Shown piece after piece: positions 57,146-63,880 of a DNA stretch of 64,000 nucleotides (position 1 is the first letter of the stretch; every line of letters starts with the position of its first letter). The notes under the pieces were generated by a model. It saw nothing but the letters and a program-made list of their open reading frames with translations. It had not been told where the DNA came from and searched no databases. A program made the position numbers and the translations under genes. This DNA comes from a virus. The DNA lies in the IMG/VR virus record IMGVR_UViG_3300021379_000006, positions 53,830 through 117,829 of that record; one strand, given 5' to 3'.

Positions 57146-57335
57146 ACTCATGCTTATAGGGATTGCAACCTTTATTGCTACATGGTTAGCATTATCAACC
57201 TTGATATGGTTATGTGCAGAATTTGTTACTTTTAGATACATTGCAACAAATCCTATAGTTCTTATTATAATGACAGTGGTTGGCTGGTTACCAGCAGCTG
57301 TAGTTGTGAATGATTATAATGAGCTTTATGAGTAG
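57132..57335 (+). CDS. Tiny membrane protein, 67 aa
   Basis: The ATG lies inside the end of the preceding gene. MKTTKLMLIGIATFIATWLA, LSTLIWLCAEFV, then IVLIIMTVVGWLPAAVVVND give two hydrophobic helices, with the end polar (YNELYE). It overlaps the following small gene by 8 nt. Compact overlaps on both sides support real translation. Function unknown. Confidence 0.64.
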   Translation: MKTTKLMLIGIATFIATWLALSTLIWLCAEFVTFRYIATNPIVLIIMTVVGWLPAAVVVNDYNELYE

Positions 57336-57447
57336 TCTTATACCAACAACCAAGTGGGATAGATACATTATTCGTATTATTAAGTTATCTGCTCTGTTAT
57401 TAATCCTAAAACTGCTATATCATGCGTGTATTTTTATCACATCCTGA
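57328..57447 (+). CDS. Tiny membrane protein, 39 aa
   Basis: ATG at 57328 to TGA at 57447: MSSLIPTTKWDRYIIRIIKL then SALLLILKLLYHACIFITS, one hydrophobic helix with a basic N-terminal side. It overlaps the genes on both sides (8 nt and 26 nt), which is the pattern of this cluster. Small size makes certainty limited. Confidence 0.52.
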   Translation: MSSLIPTTKWDRYIIRIIKLSALLLILKLLYHACIFITS

Positions 57448-57721
57448 TCTATTTGCTAAGCATCTACATCAGATCGTTACATTAGTTCCTAATTCACCTG
57501 GTCACTTTGGTGATTATAGTGTGATTCGTAATCAAAATGGAGATTATAAGCGTATCAAAACTGATTCACTTAGCTTTGAGCTAACAGAAGCAGAAATCAT
57601 AGGGGAATTACTTAGCAATAGTTCATTGCGTGAAGTAGCCTTTGAAGATAACTTGATTGAAGTAGGAGACTACCATCAAGATGATGTGTCTTATTTAAAC
57701 TATACTCTTTTGTGGAGATAA
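57422..57721 (+). CDS. Hypothetical protein, 99 aa
   Basis: MRVFLSHPDLFAKHLHQIVT opens a soluble, mixed chain (FGDYSVIRNQNGDYKRIKTD, SFELTEAEIIGELLSNSSLR) with an acidic end ahead of YLNYTLLWR. No family is recognised. A 9-bp inverted repeat follows directly after its stop (57728-57756). Confidence 0.62.
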   Translation: MRVFLSHPDLFAKHLHQIVTLVPNSPGHFGDYSVIRNQNGDYKRIKTDSLSFELTEAEIIGELLSNSSLREVAFEDNLIEVGDYHQDDVSYLNYTLLWR

Positions 57722-57727
57722 TATTTG

Positions 57728-57756
57728 ACAGGTAGAGTTGTAATAATTCTACCTGT
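57728..57756 (+). repeat. 9-bp perfect inverted repeat after 99-aa gene
   Basis: ACAGGTAGA (57728-57736) and TCTACCTGT (57748-57756) flank an 11-nt loop. It begins 7 nt after the stop codon. The preceding TTTGACAGG also begins the divergent early region at 55646. No T-run follows, so it may be an operator or a message-end element. Confidence 0.55.
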
Positions 57757-57785
57757 TACTTATCTTTATCAAAAACATTTTAATT

Positions 57786-57935
57786 ATGGAAGATAAGGAA
57801 TGCGTTTACTTGTACTACAGAGATGGTTCACAATTCATCACACCATCCTTAGATCATGCAATTGAAAGAACAGATGAGAAAAAACTCATCATTAAATGTC
57901 AAGATGGTGAATCCAGAGAAATAGAATTGAAATGA
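57786..57935 (+). CDS. Small soluble hypothetical protein, 49 aa
   Basis: MEDKECVYLYYRDGSQFITP, then SLDHAIERTDEKKLIIKCQD and a charged end. Beta-alpha-beta-like alternation. Its stop overlaps the start of the next gene (ATGA). No family is recognised. Confidence 0.55.
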   Translation: MEDKECVYLYYRDGSQFITPSLDHAIERTDEKKLIIKCQDGESREIELK

Positions 57936-58045
57936 AAGAATTTGTAATCAACCTTTTAAGAGTAGCTCCAGTAGCTGCTCTTTTTGTTTTAGCACTATCC
58001 GCTTTAATCCTTACTTTTTATAACCTCGTAAATGAATTACTATGA
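57932..58045 (+). CDS. Tiny single-helix membrane protein, 37 aa
   Basis: MKEFVINLLRVAPVAALFVL followed by ALSALILTFYNLVNELL. One transmembrane helix of about 22 residues, with short ends. It starts within the ATGA of the previous stop and ends within the ATGA of the next start, so translation is likely coupled along the series. Confidence 0.52.
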   Translation: MKEFVINLLRVAPVAALFVLALSALILTFYNLVNELL

Positions 58046-58164
58046 GAAATCTAAATTTTGAACTTACATGGGCATCCTTTATAGGTGCTGGTGTAGCATG
58101 GCAACGGAATCGTTGTGCCATATGTATACCTTTTGTTATGCTTGAGATCTCATGGAAAAGCTAA
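58042..58164 (+). CDS. Small hypothetical protein, 40 aa
   Basis: MRNLNFELTWASFIGAGVAW then QRNRCAICIPFVMLEISWKS. Moderately hydrophobic with a Cys-x2-Cys. It shares ATGA with the upstream stop and overlaps the 197-aa gene by 13 nt. Real translation is suggested only by this tight packing. Confidence 0.5.
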   Translation: MRNLNFELTWASFIGAGVAWQRNRCAICIPFVMLEISWKS

Positions 58165-58745
58165 TTAACCAGTTATTCCAGGAGATTTTACCTGGTGATG
58201 AGGAAAAAAGACTACCTCATACTTTTCCAATGCAGAAAACCATATGCAAGTTTAATAAGAACCAGCTGTTTAAAGGTCATTCAGGTAGTATTGTCTATGG
58301 TATGTATGAAGATAAGACTTCTTATATTAGAATTTTCAACCAGTATCATGACACACATGTGTATTACAACTACAACTTTGATACTGATAAGAGTAGTATG
58401 AACGTACGCATTATAGCAGAGGCGCCAAAGTATATGCAAGCATTCTTTGACAAGATATCTGAGAATGGTAAGTATACTATATGTACGCCAAATCCTAAAT
58501 CTATCTATGAGAATCACATTGATATCTTTCTAGATACAACAATAGACATAGAGTACAGTGTATTCTATGATGGTTTCAAAACATTTGGTCACTTTGAGAA
58601 CATACAACTGGCAAAAGAAGCCAGAAACAGAATTAAAATGTTTAAATCTCTTATCCGTGAACATGGTAAGAGTGATGAGTTCTGTAATAATGTTACAATG
58701 AAAGACGGAGATAAGATTTATCTAGCACAATCATTGTTTTCTTAA
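58152..58745 (+). CDS. Hypothetical protein, 197 aa
   Basis: A soluble protein with a beta-rich first half (TSYIRIFNQYHDTHVYYNYN) and a helical C-terminal part (ENIQLAKEARNRIKMFKSLI). The N-terminus is MEKLINQLFQEILPGDEEKR. No recognised motif. It ends the run of overlapping genes and precedes a gap that carries a direct repeat and a structured RNA. Confidence 0.66.
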   Translation: MEKLINQLFQEILPGDEEKRLPHTFPMQKTICKFNKNQLFKGHSGSIVYGMYEDKTSYIRIFNQYHDTHVYYNYNFDTDKSSMNVRIIAEAPKYMQAFFDKISENGKYTICTPNPKSIYENHIDIFLDTTIDIEYSVFYDGFKTFGHFENIQLAKEARNRIKMFKSLIREHGKSDEFCNNVTMKDGDKIYLAQSLFS

Positions 58746-58752
58746 TTAAATC

Positions 58753-58767
58753 CGCACTATAGTTCGT
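58753..58767 (+). repeat. 15-bp direct repeat, first copy
   Basis: CGCACTATAGTTCGT, exactly repeated at 58812-58826, 59 bp apart start to start. Each contains the palindrome ACTATAGT. No third copy was noticed in the window. Confidence 0.75.
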
Positions 58768-58811
58768 ACTAACAGTACCAGTATATTATTATTATATATA
58801 CTATGTTATAA

Positions 58812-58826
58812 CGCACTATAGTTCGT
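58812..58826 (+). repeat. 15-bp direct repeat, second copy
   Basis: Exact copy of 58753-58767, followed by a T-run (58826-58831), 22 nt before the structured RNA at 58848. It could be a protein-binding or promoter element. Confidence 0.75.
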
Positions 58827-58847
58827 TTTTTAGTATGTTTAGGTGAT

Positions 58848-58946
58848 GAAGAAGAGTTTGCTCCTTACCCGGTTTTTTGGTTTGGTTAAGGGTGTTAACG
58901 TAAAGGATGAAAACTGTTTCTTGCAGGTAAGCTCTTCTTCTTTTTA
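58848..58946 (+). ncRNA. Candidate structured small RNA/leader with terminator
   Basis: GAAGAAGAG (58848-58856) pairs perfectly with CTCTTCTTC (58932-58940), and after a 7-nt bulge CTTACC (58864-58869) pairs with GGTAAG (58926-58931). Inside are GTTAA/TTAAC (58885-58899) and GAAA/TTTC hairpins. TTTTT follows the closing stem. So a ~100-nt RNA ends in a T-run just before the gene at 58952. It may be a separate RNA or a terminator-type regulatory leader. Confidence 0.55.
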
Positions 58947-58951
58947 AATTA

Positions 58952-59512
58952 ATGCATATGTCTAATAGGGTAACAGATAAAACATTTTATTACATCCTTA
59001 AGAATGCTATGGATGATAAGACTAATCAGAACTATGGTCATGCACTACGTTTGATCAAAGCCAATCTAACTACAGAAGCATTAGAGCTGTTGTTAGATGT
59101 GTTAAGTTCTGAGTCTTTATATGAGCCATTACAAGCAGGTGATTATGTTATGGTTGAGATGGATAGTTATCATGCTAAGACTTATTTCAACTATGATACA
59201 CTAAAAGAAATGGGTTTAGTATGTCCTAAAACAGATATGGTCTATGCTAAAATTCTTAGTGATGGCTCTTGGAGTTCTGGTTTTAATCCTTATTATGGTA
59301 CAATGAAGGTTGAATATCTATATCATGATGATGAAGGTAAACTAAAATACCATGAACATCTTGTAAACACAGTAAGTGTAACTAAAATAGATAAACTTGA
59401 TATACCATATTTTAAAAATTTAAACCATGGCAAGAATATCCAAAGACTTATTAAGGACAGAGATAAAAAACTGGGGGACATTGAAGAGAATGTTTCACAG
59501 ACAAGTTCATAA
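58952..59512 (+). CDS. Hypothetical protein, 186 aa
   Basis: Two ATG codons compete (58952 MHMSNRV and 58958 MSNRV); the sequence does not decide. The chain is mixed, with AGDYVMVEMDSYHAKTYFNY, GLVCPKTDMVYAKILSDGSW and beta-type YHDDEGKLKYHEHLVNTVSV in the middle, and a basic Lys/Asp-rich end. No family is recognised. It follows the structured leader at 58848-58946, so it may be regulated by it. Confidence 0.65.
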   Translation: MHMSNRVTDKTFYYILKNAMDDKTNQNYGHALRLIKANLTTEALELLLDVLSSESLYEPLQAGDYVMVEMDSYHAKTYFNYDTLKEMGLVCPKTDMVYAKILSDGSWSSGFNPYYGTMKVEYLYHDDEGKLKYHEHLVNTVSVTKIDKLDIPYFKNLNHGKNIQRLIKDRDKKLGDIEENVSQTSS

Positions 59513-59624
59513 CTTTGGCAGTTATATGAACAAGCGGTATCACATGAGAGATACTGAGTTGGCTGAGGCTTTCAATAATGTAACAGCCATCAGAATACTT
59601 CTTGATAAACATGTCGTACAATAA
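59427..59624 (+). CDS. Small basic protein, overlapping frames, 65 aa
   Basis: The ATG is within the end of the 186-aa gene (86-nt overlap) and the stop lies after the start of the HTH gene. Sequence: MARISKDLLRTEIKNWGTLK, RMFHRQVHNFGSYMNKRYHM, RDTELAEAFNNVTAIRILLD. It is basic and helical, possibly nucleic-acid binding. Two-sided overlap is unusual in length but matches the dense packing of this region; moderate confidence only. Confidence 0.48.
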   Translation: MARISKDLLRTEIKNWGTLKRMFHRQVHNFGSYMNKRYHMRDTELAEAFNNVTAIRILLDKHVVQ

Positions 59625-59859
59625 AAAGTTTGGCATTGTAGGTCAAGATGTTTTACAAGACCCTGAATTAAGTATTCAAGCTAAAGGTCTTTACAGTTTA
59701 ATATGTACTTATGCTGATAAAAATAGAGAGTGTTTTCCTTCAATAAATACACTAGCAGATCACTGCAACATGTCAACAAGAACAATAGATAAACTGATAA
59801 AAGAACTAAAAGAAAAGAAATATTTAAGAAGAAGTGGCAGAAAAATAATTTTAAGATAA
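59611..59859 (+). CDS. HTH_36-type DNA-binding protein, 82 aa
   Basis: The start is taken at 59611 (MSYNKKFGIVGQDVLQDPEL). The core reads SIQAKGLYSLICTYADKNRE, CFPSINTLADHCNMSTRTID, KLIKELKEKKYLRRSGRK: the HTH_36 layout also found in the N-terminal domain of plasmid and phage replication initiators. It is short and has no second domain, so it could be a replication accessory or a transcription regulator. The gap that follows (59860-59970) is AT-rich and shows no gene. Confidence 0.72.
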   Translation: MSYNKKFGIVGQDVLQDPELSIQAKGLYSLICTYADKNRECFPSINTLADHCNMSTRTIDKLIKELKEKKYLRRSGRKIILR

Positions 59860-59970
59860 ATAGTTAGCTATATACTGCTAATTATTTGTTGATCTTACAC
59901 CTTTAACTCTTAATTATACTTCTATAATACTGTTTATATAATTAAATTTACAACTAGCGTTGTATTAAAA

Positions 59971-60255
59971 ATGATATATCAGTTACCAAATGGACGTATA
60001 ATTGAACTTTCTGTAGAGCAGTTCCTAGAACTGGATGATATAGAGGTTAGAGAGCTTAATGGTTTAAGTTCAGCATATAGTCTTGAGTGTAGCAATCCCT
60101 TTTATAATTTATATTCAACCGGATCAAGTTATGATAAGAAAATAGTAGAAGAACTCCTACATGATGATGAGTTTGAACCAGATCTATTTGATATGATTAA
60201 CCTAGATCCTGAAGAAAAGTTAGAAGATGATTACTTTCACCCAGATGACATCTAA
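59971..60255 (+). CDS. Acidic hypothetical protein, 94 aa
   Basis: MIYQLPNGRIIELSVEQFLE opens a short conserved-looking motif; LSSAYSLECSNPFYNLYSTG is in the middle; the C-terminal third is strongly acidic (ELLHDDEFEPDLFDMINLDP, EEKLEDDYFHPDD). I recall similar MIYxLPNGR proteins in Bacteroidota phages, without known function. It precedes the acidic-tailed 189-aa gene by 26 nt, so both are probably one transcript. Confidence 0.65.
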   Translation: MIYQLPNGRIIELSVEQFLELDDIEVRELNGLSSAYSLECSNPFYNLYSTGSSYDKKIVEELLHDDEFEPDLFDMINLDPEEKLEDDYFHPDDI

Positions 60256-60281
60256 GTTTAACCTTTTATAATTTAAAAAAA

Positions 60282-60851
60282 ATGCAAAACAAAGTTCAAA
60301 TTGTCCCTGATGAGTTAGGGAACGTAATCCGTGTGTCTCAAAACAACGATGAATATGGCCACGTAAGACTAGAACAAGAACGTGTAACCTTTGGCAATAC
60401 TGGCTGGGTTAACCGTAAGATGGTAAGTACACTACTACATGGTAAAGTACAAGACCTACGTGATATGGGTATCCATAACATGAAAGAACTAACTGGTAAG
60501 ATTGTAGTTCGTGAATCATTGGAACCATTCAATAGTAATGATCCAGATCGTGATCTTAAAATTGCCGGTAGTACTGGTATCATTTGTTGCCAAGACGGAC
60601 AACCTATTTATAGGAAAACAGTATTCTCTGCTGATCTTACAGCAGAAGATGTACTGGTAGCTCACACTAATGGTGATGCAATCCGTGAGGCAAATCAAAA
60701 TGAATCTTCTACAGCAACTACTGCTACAGCAGCAGAAGCTTTTGAAACAGAAGATAATCAAGTAGACTTAGAAGATTCTATTGCTGAAGTACAAGCTGAA
60801 GCAATTGAAGAAGAGTTAGAAGAAGTAGAAGACTCTACCTTTGAACTGTAA
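60282..60851 (+). CDS. Possible ssDNA-binding protein with acidic C-terminal tail, 189 aa
   Basis: The N-terminal ~120 residues are beta-rich (KVQIVPDELGNVIRVSQNND, YGHVRLEQERVTFGNTGWVN, MKELTGKIVVRESLEPF). After about residue 140 comes a low-complexity tail rich in Ala, Thr and above all Glu (AIEEELEEVEDSTFEL). A compact beta domain plus an acidic tail ending in a hydrophobic tip is the general plan of phage single-strand binding proteins, and the gene lies with replication functions. No OB-fold residues can be confirmed by eye. Codons are more G/C-ended, suggesting high expression. A structured 3' end and strong terminator follow. Confidence 0.55.
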   Translation: MQNKVQIVPDELGNVIRVSQNNDEYGHVRLEQERVTFGNTGWVNRKMVSTLLHGKVQDLRDMGIHNMKELTGKIVVRESLEPFNSNDPDRDLKIAGSTGIICCQDGQPIYRKTVFSADLTAEDVLVAHTNGDAIREANQNESSTATTATAAEAFETEDNQVDLEDSIAEVQAEAIEEELEEVEDSTFEL

Positions 60852-60853
60852 GA

Positions 60854-60912
60854 GTTTGTTCCGCTTCCCACCAACTGTTTAAATAACAGGGAACAGCGCG
60901 CTTAGAACAAAC
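60854..60912 (+). other. Nested stem structure before terminator (3' end or small RNA)
   Basis: GTTTGTTC (60854-60861) pairs with GAACAAAC (60905-60912). Inside lie CGC/GCG, TTCC/GGAA and a CTGTT/AACAG hairpin with TAAAT loop, all in the same order. It directly follows the 189-aa gene and ends 8 nt before the terminator. It could be a stable 3' end or a ~100-nt small RNA with the terminator. Confidence 0.58.
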
Positions 60913-60919
60913 ATTTTAT

Positions 60920-60953
60920 GAGGGCTAGTAGAAATACTGGCCCTCTTTTTTTT
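60920..60953 (+). terminator. Strong intrinsic terminator with GAAA tetraloop
   Basis: GAGGGCTAGTA/TACTGGCCCTC is an 11-bp stem with one G-U pair, closed by GAAA and followed by eight T (60946-60953). It ends the unit of the 189-aa protein. Confidence 0.93.
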
Positions 60954-60974
60954 CACCTAATAATATACTTAAAC

Positions 60975-61487
60975 ATGCTTTCTAATGAACAAAAACAAAT
61001 ACTTAAGCTTGAGAAGCAAATAGCTGAATTACAAGCACGTAAACAACGTTATGAATACTTAGGTATTCTAAGTGAGTATCAGACGCAACCAGAGGTTATC
61101 TCTCAGCGTTTGGACTACACTAAACTCAATCCAACACAACACTTTTTATTTAAGAGAGTGTTACATGGTCTAAATGTTTATACTCCAGAACAACGGAGTA
61201 AACTTCACTGGGATAAGAAAAGAAGAATCAAAAAAGTATGGCAGCGTGGTCAAAGAGAAGTAAATGCTTGGAAACAAGTGATTACTAATAAAAAAGCTAT
61301 GCAAATTTTTAGTATCTTTAAAGGCACCAGGTTAGCGGATGAAATAAATGCTTTACCTGTTGATGATATAGATCCAACTTACATCAACAAGCTGACATTC
61401 AAAGAACTAGGTATTACTTATGAAGATTTAATTCTTTTTTACATGAAGAAAGGCTTATTGCCTAAAAACTTTTTGACTATCAAATGA
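60975..61487 (+). CDS. Hypothetical protein, 170 aa
   Basis: The start is taken at 60975 (MLSNEQKQILKLEKQIAELQ). An in-frame ATG at 60918 would begin inside the terminator hairpin and add 19 implausible residues. The N-terminus is a coiled coil; the rest is basic and helical (HWDKKRRIKKVWQRGQREVN, then a C-terminal FKELGITYEDLILFYMKKGL). No family is recognised. It overlaps the HNH gene by 4 nt, so the two are probably translated together. A TCACCTAA leader stands 15 nt before the ATG. Confidence 0.7.
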   Translation: MLSNEQKQILKLEKQIAELQARKQRYEYLGILSEYQTQPEVISQRLDYTKLNPTQHFLFKRVLHGLNVYTPEQRSKLHWDKKRRIKKVWQRGQREVNAWKQVITNKKAMQIFSIFKGTRLADEINALPVDDIDPTYINKLTFKELGITYEDLILFYMKKGLLPKNFLTIK

Positions 61488-61885
61488 TTGAGAAGAAAAA
61501 GAAACTGTGCAACAATTGCAATACTGAACAATTTATCTGGAAAAATGATAAAGGAAGTCGGTATTGCAAGAGTTGCTGGTATAAGTATAAGCAAGATAAT
61601 AAACCACTTAAAAGAAAACCAATCAACAAGAAGTCTAAGACAATGCAGATCATTGATTTAGCCTACACTAAACTTAGAAAAAAGTTTATGGAGGAGAAAC
61701 CAATGTGTGAAGCTGCATTACCTGGATGTACAGGACAATCAACAGATGTTCATCATAAAAAAGGTAGGGGTCAGTATCATCTTATGGTTAGCACTTGGTT
61801 ATCCGTATGTAGACACTGTCACACCTATATAGAAGAACATCCAGCTGAAGCTATAGAATTAGGATTCTCAGAAAAGAGAACTTAA
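61484..61885 (+). CDS. HNH-type nuclease with N-terminal zinc ribbon, 133 aa
   Basis: Residues about 9-36: CNNCNTEQFIWKNDKGSRYC KSC, a four-Cys zinc ribbon. Residues about 73-118: MCEAALPGCTGQSTDVHHKK GRGQYH and then VCRHCHTYIEEHPAEAIELG, the Cys-x-Cys/His-His ... CRxCHxxIE arrangement of HNH-type phage nucleases (NinG-like or homing-type small HNH). The DVHH pair gives the catalytic His and CRHCH the zinc side. It cleaves or nicks DNA; recombination or packaging-independent functions are possible. It ends 17 nt before a tRNA cluster. Confidence 0.82.
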   Translation: MIEKKKKLCNNCNTEQFIWKNDKGSRYCKSCWYKYKQDNKPLKRKPINKKSKTMQIIDLAYTKLRKKFMEEKPMCEAALPGCTGQSTDVHHKKGRGQYHLMVSTWLSVCRHCHTYIEEHPAEAIELGFSEKRT

Positions 61886-61902
61886 TTCAGACCATTATTC
61901 AT

Positions 61903-61976
61903 GGCCTCATAGCTCAATTGGATAGAGCAACAGCCTTCTAAGCTGTAGGTTCAAGGTTCGAGTCCTTGTGGGGTCA
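61903..61976 (+). tRNA. tRNA-Arg (TCT)
   Basis: 74-nt cloverleaf: acceptor GGCCTCA/TGGGGTC with discriminator A, anticodon stem ACAGC/GCTGT with loop CTTCTAA giving TCT, T-loop GGTTCGAGTCC. CCA is not encoded. It reads AGA, a frequent codon in this AT-rich genome. Confidence 0.95.
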
Positions 61977-61982
61977 CTAGAT

Positions 61983-62068
61983 GGCCGGATGATGGAAGTG
62001 GTAGACATGACAGACTTAAAATCTGTTGGGTAGTAATACCCGTGTGGGTTCAAGTCCCACTCCGGCTA
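61983..62068 (+). tRNA. tRNA-Leu (TAA)
   Basis: 86-nt class II cloverleaf: acceptor GGCCGGA/TCCGGCT (one G-T pair), long variable arm (GGGTAGTAATACCC), anticodon stem ACAGA/TCTGT with loop CTTAAAA giving TAA. CCA is not encoded. It reads TTA. Confidence 0.95.
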
Positions 62069-62072
62069 CTTA

Positions 62073-62146
62073 GCTCTCTTAGCTCAGTTGGTCAGAGCAA
62101 CTGACTCATAATCAGTAGGTCACAGGTTCAAGCCCTGTAGGGAGCA
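62073..62146 (+). tRNA. tRNA-Met (CAT), elongator or possibly Ile2
   Basis: 74-nt cloverleaf: acceptor GCTCTCT/AGGGAGC, anticodon stem ACTGA/TCAGT with loop CTCATAA giving CAT. The first acceptor pair is G-C, not the C-A of initiators, so it is elongator Met or, if lysidine-modified, Ile. CCA is not encoded. A gene begins 20 nt later. Confidence 0.92.
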
Positions 62147-62165
62147 CCTATTAAATCAAAGATTT

Positions 62166-62360
62166 ATGAAAGATTATTTAAGAAAAAAAAGACATTTGAG
62201 ATTTATTAAAAGATATCTAAGTGATTTACACTGGGATACAATAAACACAGTTATAGCTGCTAGCAGTACAGAATGGACAGATAAGACTACAGAACATTTA
62301 ATGAATAATGGTAATCTTATCCGTAAGTATGAACGTAGAAGAAGATGGTTAAGTTTCTAG
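62166..62360 (+). CDS. Small basic hypothetical protein, 64 aa
   Basis: MKDYLRKKRHLRFIKRYLSD, then LHWDTINTVIAASSTEWTDK and a basic end RKYERRRRWLSF. It starts 20 nt after the tRNA-Met and ends 1 nt before the helicase ATG, consistent with one transcript. Strongly basic and probably nucleic-acid binding; no family is recognised. Confidence 0.6.
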   Translation: MKDYLRKKRHLRFIKRYLSDLHWDTINTVIAASSTEWTDKTTEHLMNNGNLIRKYERRRRWLSF

Positions 62361-62361
62361 T

Positions 62362-63459
62362 ATGACAAGAAGAGAGATTGTACAGTCTAAAGCATTAGAA
62401 GTTACAGAAAAGCATAACCGTTGTGGATTAGGTATCTCTATGGGTGTTGGTAAGACAAGAATTGCAATCCAACATTTTCAAAAGAATTATGATCCATTTA
62501 TAAAAGCTCTGGTTGTAATACCAAAACTATCTGTTAAAGAAGCCTGGCTTACAGAACTTGAAAAGATGGGTCTTGAACATTTACAACCACACTTTACCTT
62601 TACAACTTATTTATCTATCAACAAGCAAAATCCTATGGAGTATCAGCTTGTTTATTTAGATGAGTGTCACAGTTTACTAGAGAACCATGAAGCTTTCTTA
62701 TCTGCATATTCAGGTAAGATACTTGGTCTCACTGGTACACCACCAGTACGTAAGGGTACAGAAAAGTATAGGATGGTAGAAAAATACTGTCCTATTAAAT
62801 ATGAGTTCTCTGTAGATGATGCTACTGATAACAATATTTTAAATGATTATAAAATTATAGTTCACTACCTTCTTCTAGATAAGAGAATGACTTATAAGAA
62901 GAAGAATAAAAAAGGCGGTCATTGGTTTACATCAGAATACAAAGACTATCTTTATGTGGATAACAGAGTTAAAGAAGCTAATACAGCAAAGCAGAGACAA
63001 TTTGCTTCTATTATGCGGATGAGAGCTCTTATGGACTATACAAGCAAAGAGGCGTATGTCAAATCTATTCTATCCAACATTAGTTCTAAATGTATTGTAT
63101 TTGCAAACACCCAGGACCAAGCAGATAGAATCTGCAGACATTCCTATCATTCTAACAATCCTCAGTCTGAAGAAAACTTTCAGTTATTCAGTGATGGACG
63201 TATAGATCAGATGTCTTGTGTATTGCAGCTTAGTGAAGGTGTTACTATACCTAATCTAAAGCAGGGAATTATCATGCATGCGTATGGTAATGAGAGAAAG
63301 ACGGCACAACGTATTGGCCGTTTGTTAAGATTAAATCCAACAGAGACAGCTACTTGTCATGTACTATGTTATAAAGGTACACAAGATGAGTATTGGGTGC
63401 AAAAGGCTCTAAAGGGATTTGATCAGAGTAAGATTAAATATTATAACCCTTTAGAGTAA
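62362..63459 (+). CDS. SNF2-type superfamily 2 helicase, compact, 365 aa
   Basis: Walker A is SMGVGKTR near residue 26-33; Walker B is LDECHS near 99; motif III is GLTGTPP near 120; the C-terminal RecA-like domain has KCIVFANTQDQADRIC near 243 and a motif VI-like ERKTAQRIGRLLRLNP near 315-330. The chain is short for the family, so it is a minimal motor. Superfamily 2 helicases with SNF2-like features are standard in crAss-like replication modules, acting on DNA in replication or recombination. The DECH box is a DEAH-like variant. It overlaps the next gene by one base. Confidence 0.88.
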   Translation: MTRREIVQSKALEVTEKHNRCGLGISMGVGKTRIAIQHFQKNYDPFIKALVVIPKLSVKEAWLTELEKMGLEHLQPHFTFTTYLSINKQNPMEYQLVYLDECHSLLENHEAFLSAYSGKILGLTGTPPVRKGTEKYRMVEKYCPIKYEFSVDDATDNNILNDYKIIVHYLLLDKRMTYKKKNKKGGHWFTSEYKDYLYVDNRVKEANTAKQRQFASIMRMRALMDYTSKEAYVKSILSNISSKCIVFANTQDQADRICRHSYHSNNPQSEENFQLFSDGRIDQMSCVLQLSEGVTIPNLKQGIIMHAYGNERKTAQRIGRLLRLNPTETATCHVLCYKGTQDEYWVQKALKGFDQSKIKYYNPLE

Positions 63460-63674
63460 TGATGGGAAGAATGAAAGAGCTCTTTATAGAAGAGCAACAA
63501 AAAGAAAGTATGGATCTACAGAATATGTATGATGTATATCCTGTATACAAAACAAATGAACTGTGCCCTAATTGCACAGAGTCAACACTTATTCAAATGT
63601 CAAAGCATAACTATTCATGTGATAGATGTGCACAAGACTTTGTATTAGTAGAAGGAAGTTTAAGATTTAAATGA
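63459..63674 (+). CDS. Small zinc-ribbon protein, 71 aa
   Basis: The start ATG shares a base with the helicase stop (TAATG). After a helical N-terminus the chain reads YPVYKTNELCPNCTESTLIQ then MSKHNYSCDRCAQDFVLVEG, giving a CxxC-x15-CxxC zinc ribbon. Zinc ribbons next to a helicase commonly bind DNA or the polymerase. Function beyond that cannot be told. It overlaps the following small gene by 4 nt. Confidence 0.75.
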   Translation: MMGRMKELFIEEQQKESMDLQNMYDVYPVYKTNELCPNCTESTLIQMSKHNYSCDRCAQDFVLVEGSLRFK

Positions 63675-63814
63675 TGGATTGGATATTATTGTTAATGATT
63701 GCAGTAGCAGGAGGCTTGTCAACCTTTGGGATGATAAGCTTCCTACACTACATGCATGACAAGGAAGAAGTAAAAGATGAACAACCAAGTAATTGGGACA
63801 AAGATTTTTTATAA
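63671..63814 (+). CDS. Small single-helix membrane protein, 47 aa
   Basis: Translation reads MMDWILLLMIAVAGGLSTFG then MISFLHYMHDKEEVKDEQPS: a hydrophobic N-terminal helix and a charged, acidic cytoplasm-type tail. The start sits inside the preceding ATGA. Similar short proteins lie at 56972-58164. Function unknown. Confidence 0.6.
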   Translation: MMDWILLLMIAVAGGLSTFGMISFLHYMHDKEEVKDEQPSNWDKDFL

Positions 63815-63826
63815 AATGTAGTAAAA

Positions 63827-63847
63827 TAAGGGTAAAACCTGACGATA
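63827..63847 (+). repeat. Direct repeat (iteron-like), first copy
   Basis: Contains TAAGGGTAAAACCTGAC followed by GATA. The second copy at 63860-63880 matches in 19 of 21 positions, 33 bp apart start to start (about three helical turns). It lies in the gap between two genes. Confidence 0.68.
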
Positions 63848-63859
63848 TAGTACACAAAG

Positions 63860-63880
63860 TAAGGGTAAAGCCTGACAATA
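63860..63880 (+). repeat. Direct repeat (iteron-like), second copy
   Basis: TAAGGGTAAAGCCTGAC followed by AATA. It lies just before a new ATG at 63893, so the pair could be a binding site of a regulator or initiator, or part of an origin. More copies may exist beyond the window. Confidence 0.68.

Noticed and set aside
60918-60974. Upstream start for the 170-aa gene
   Set aside because: This ATG lies just before and reads through a terminator hairpin and its T-run; the added residues look non-native.
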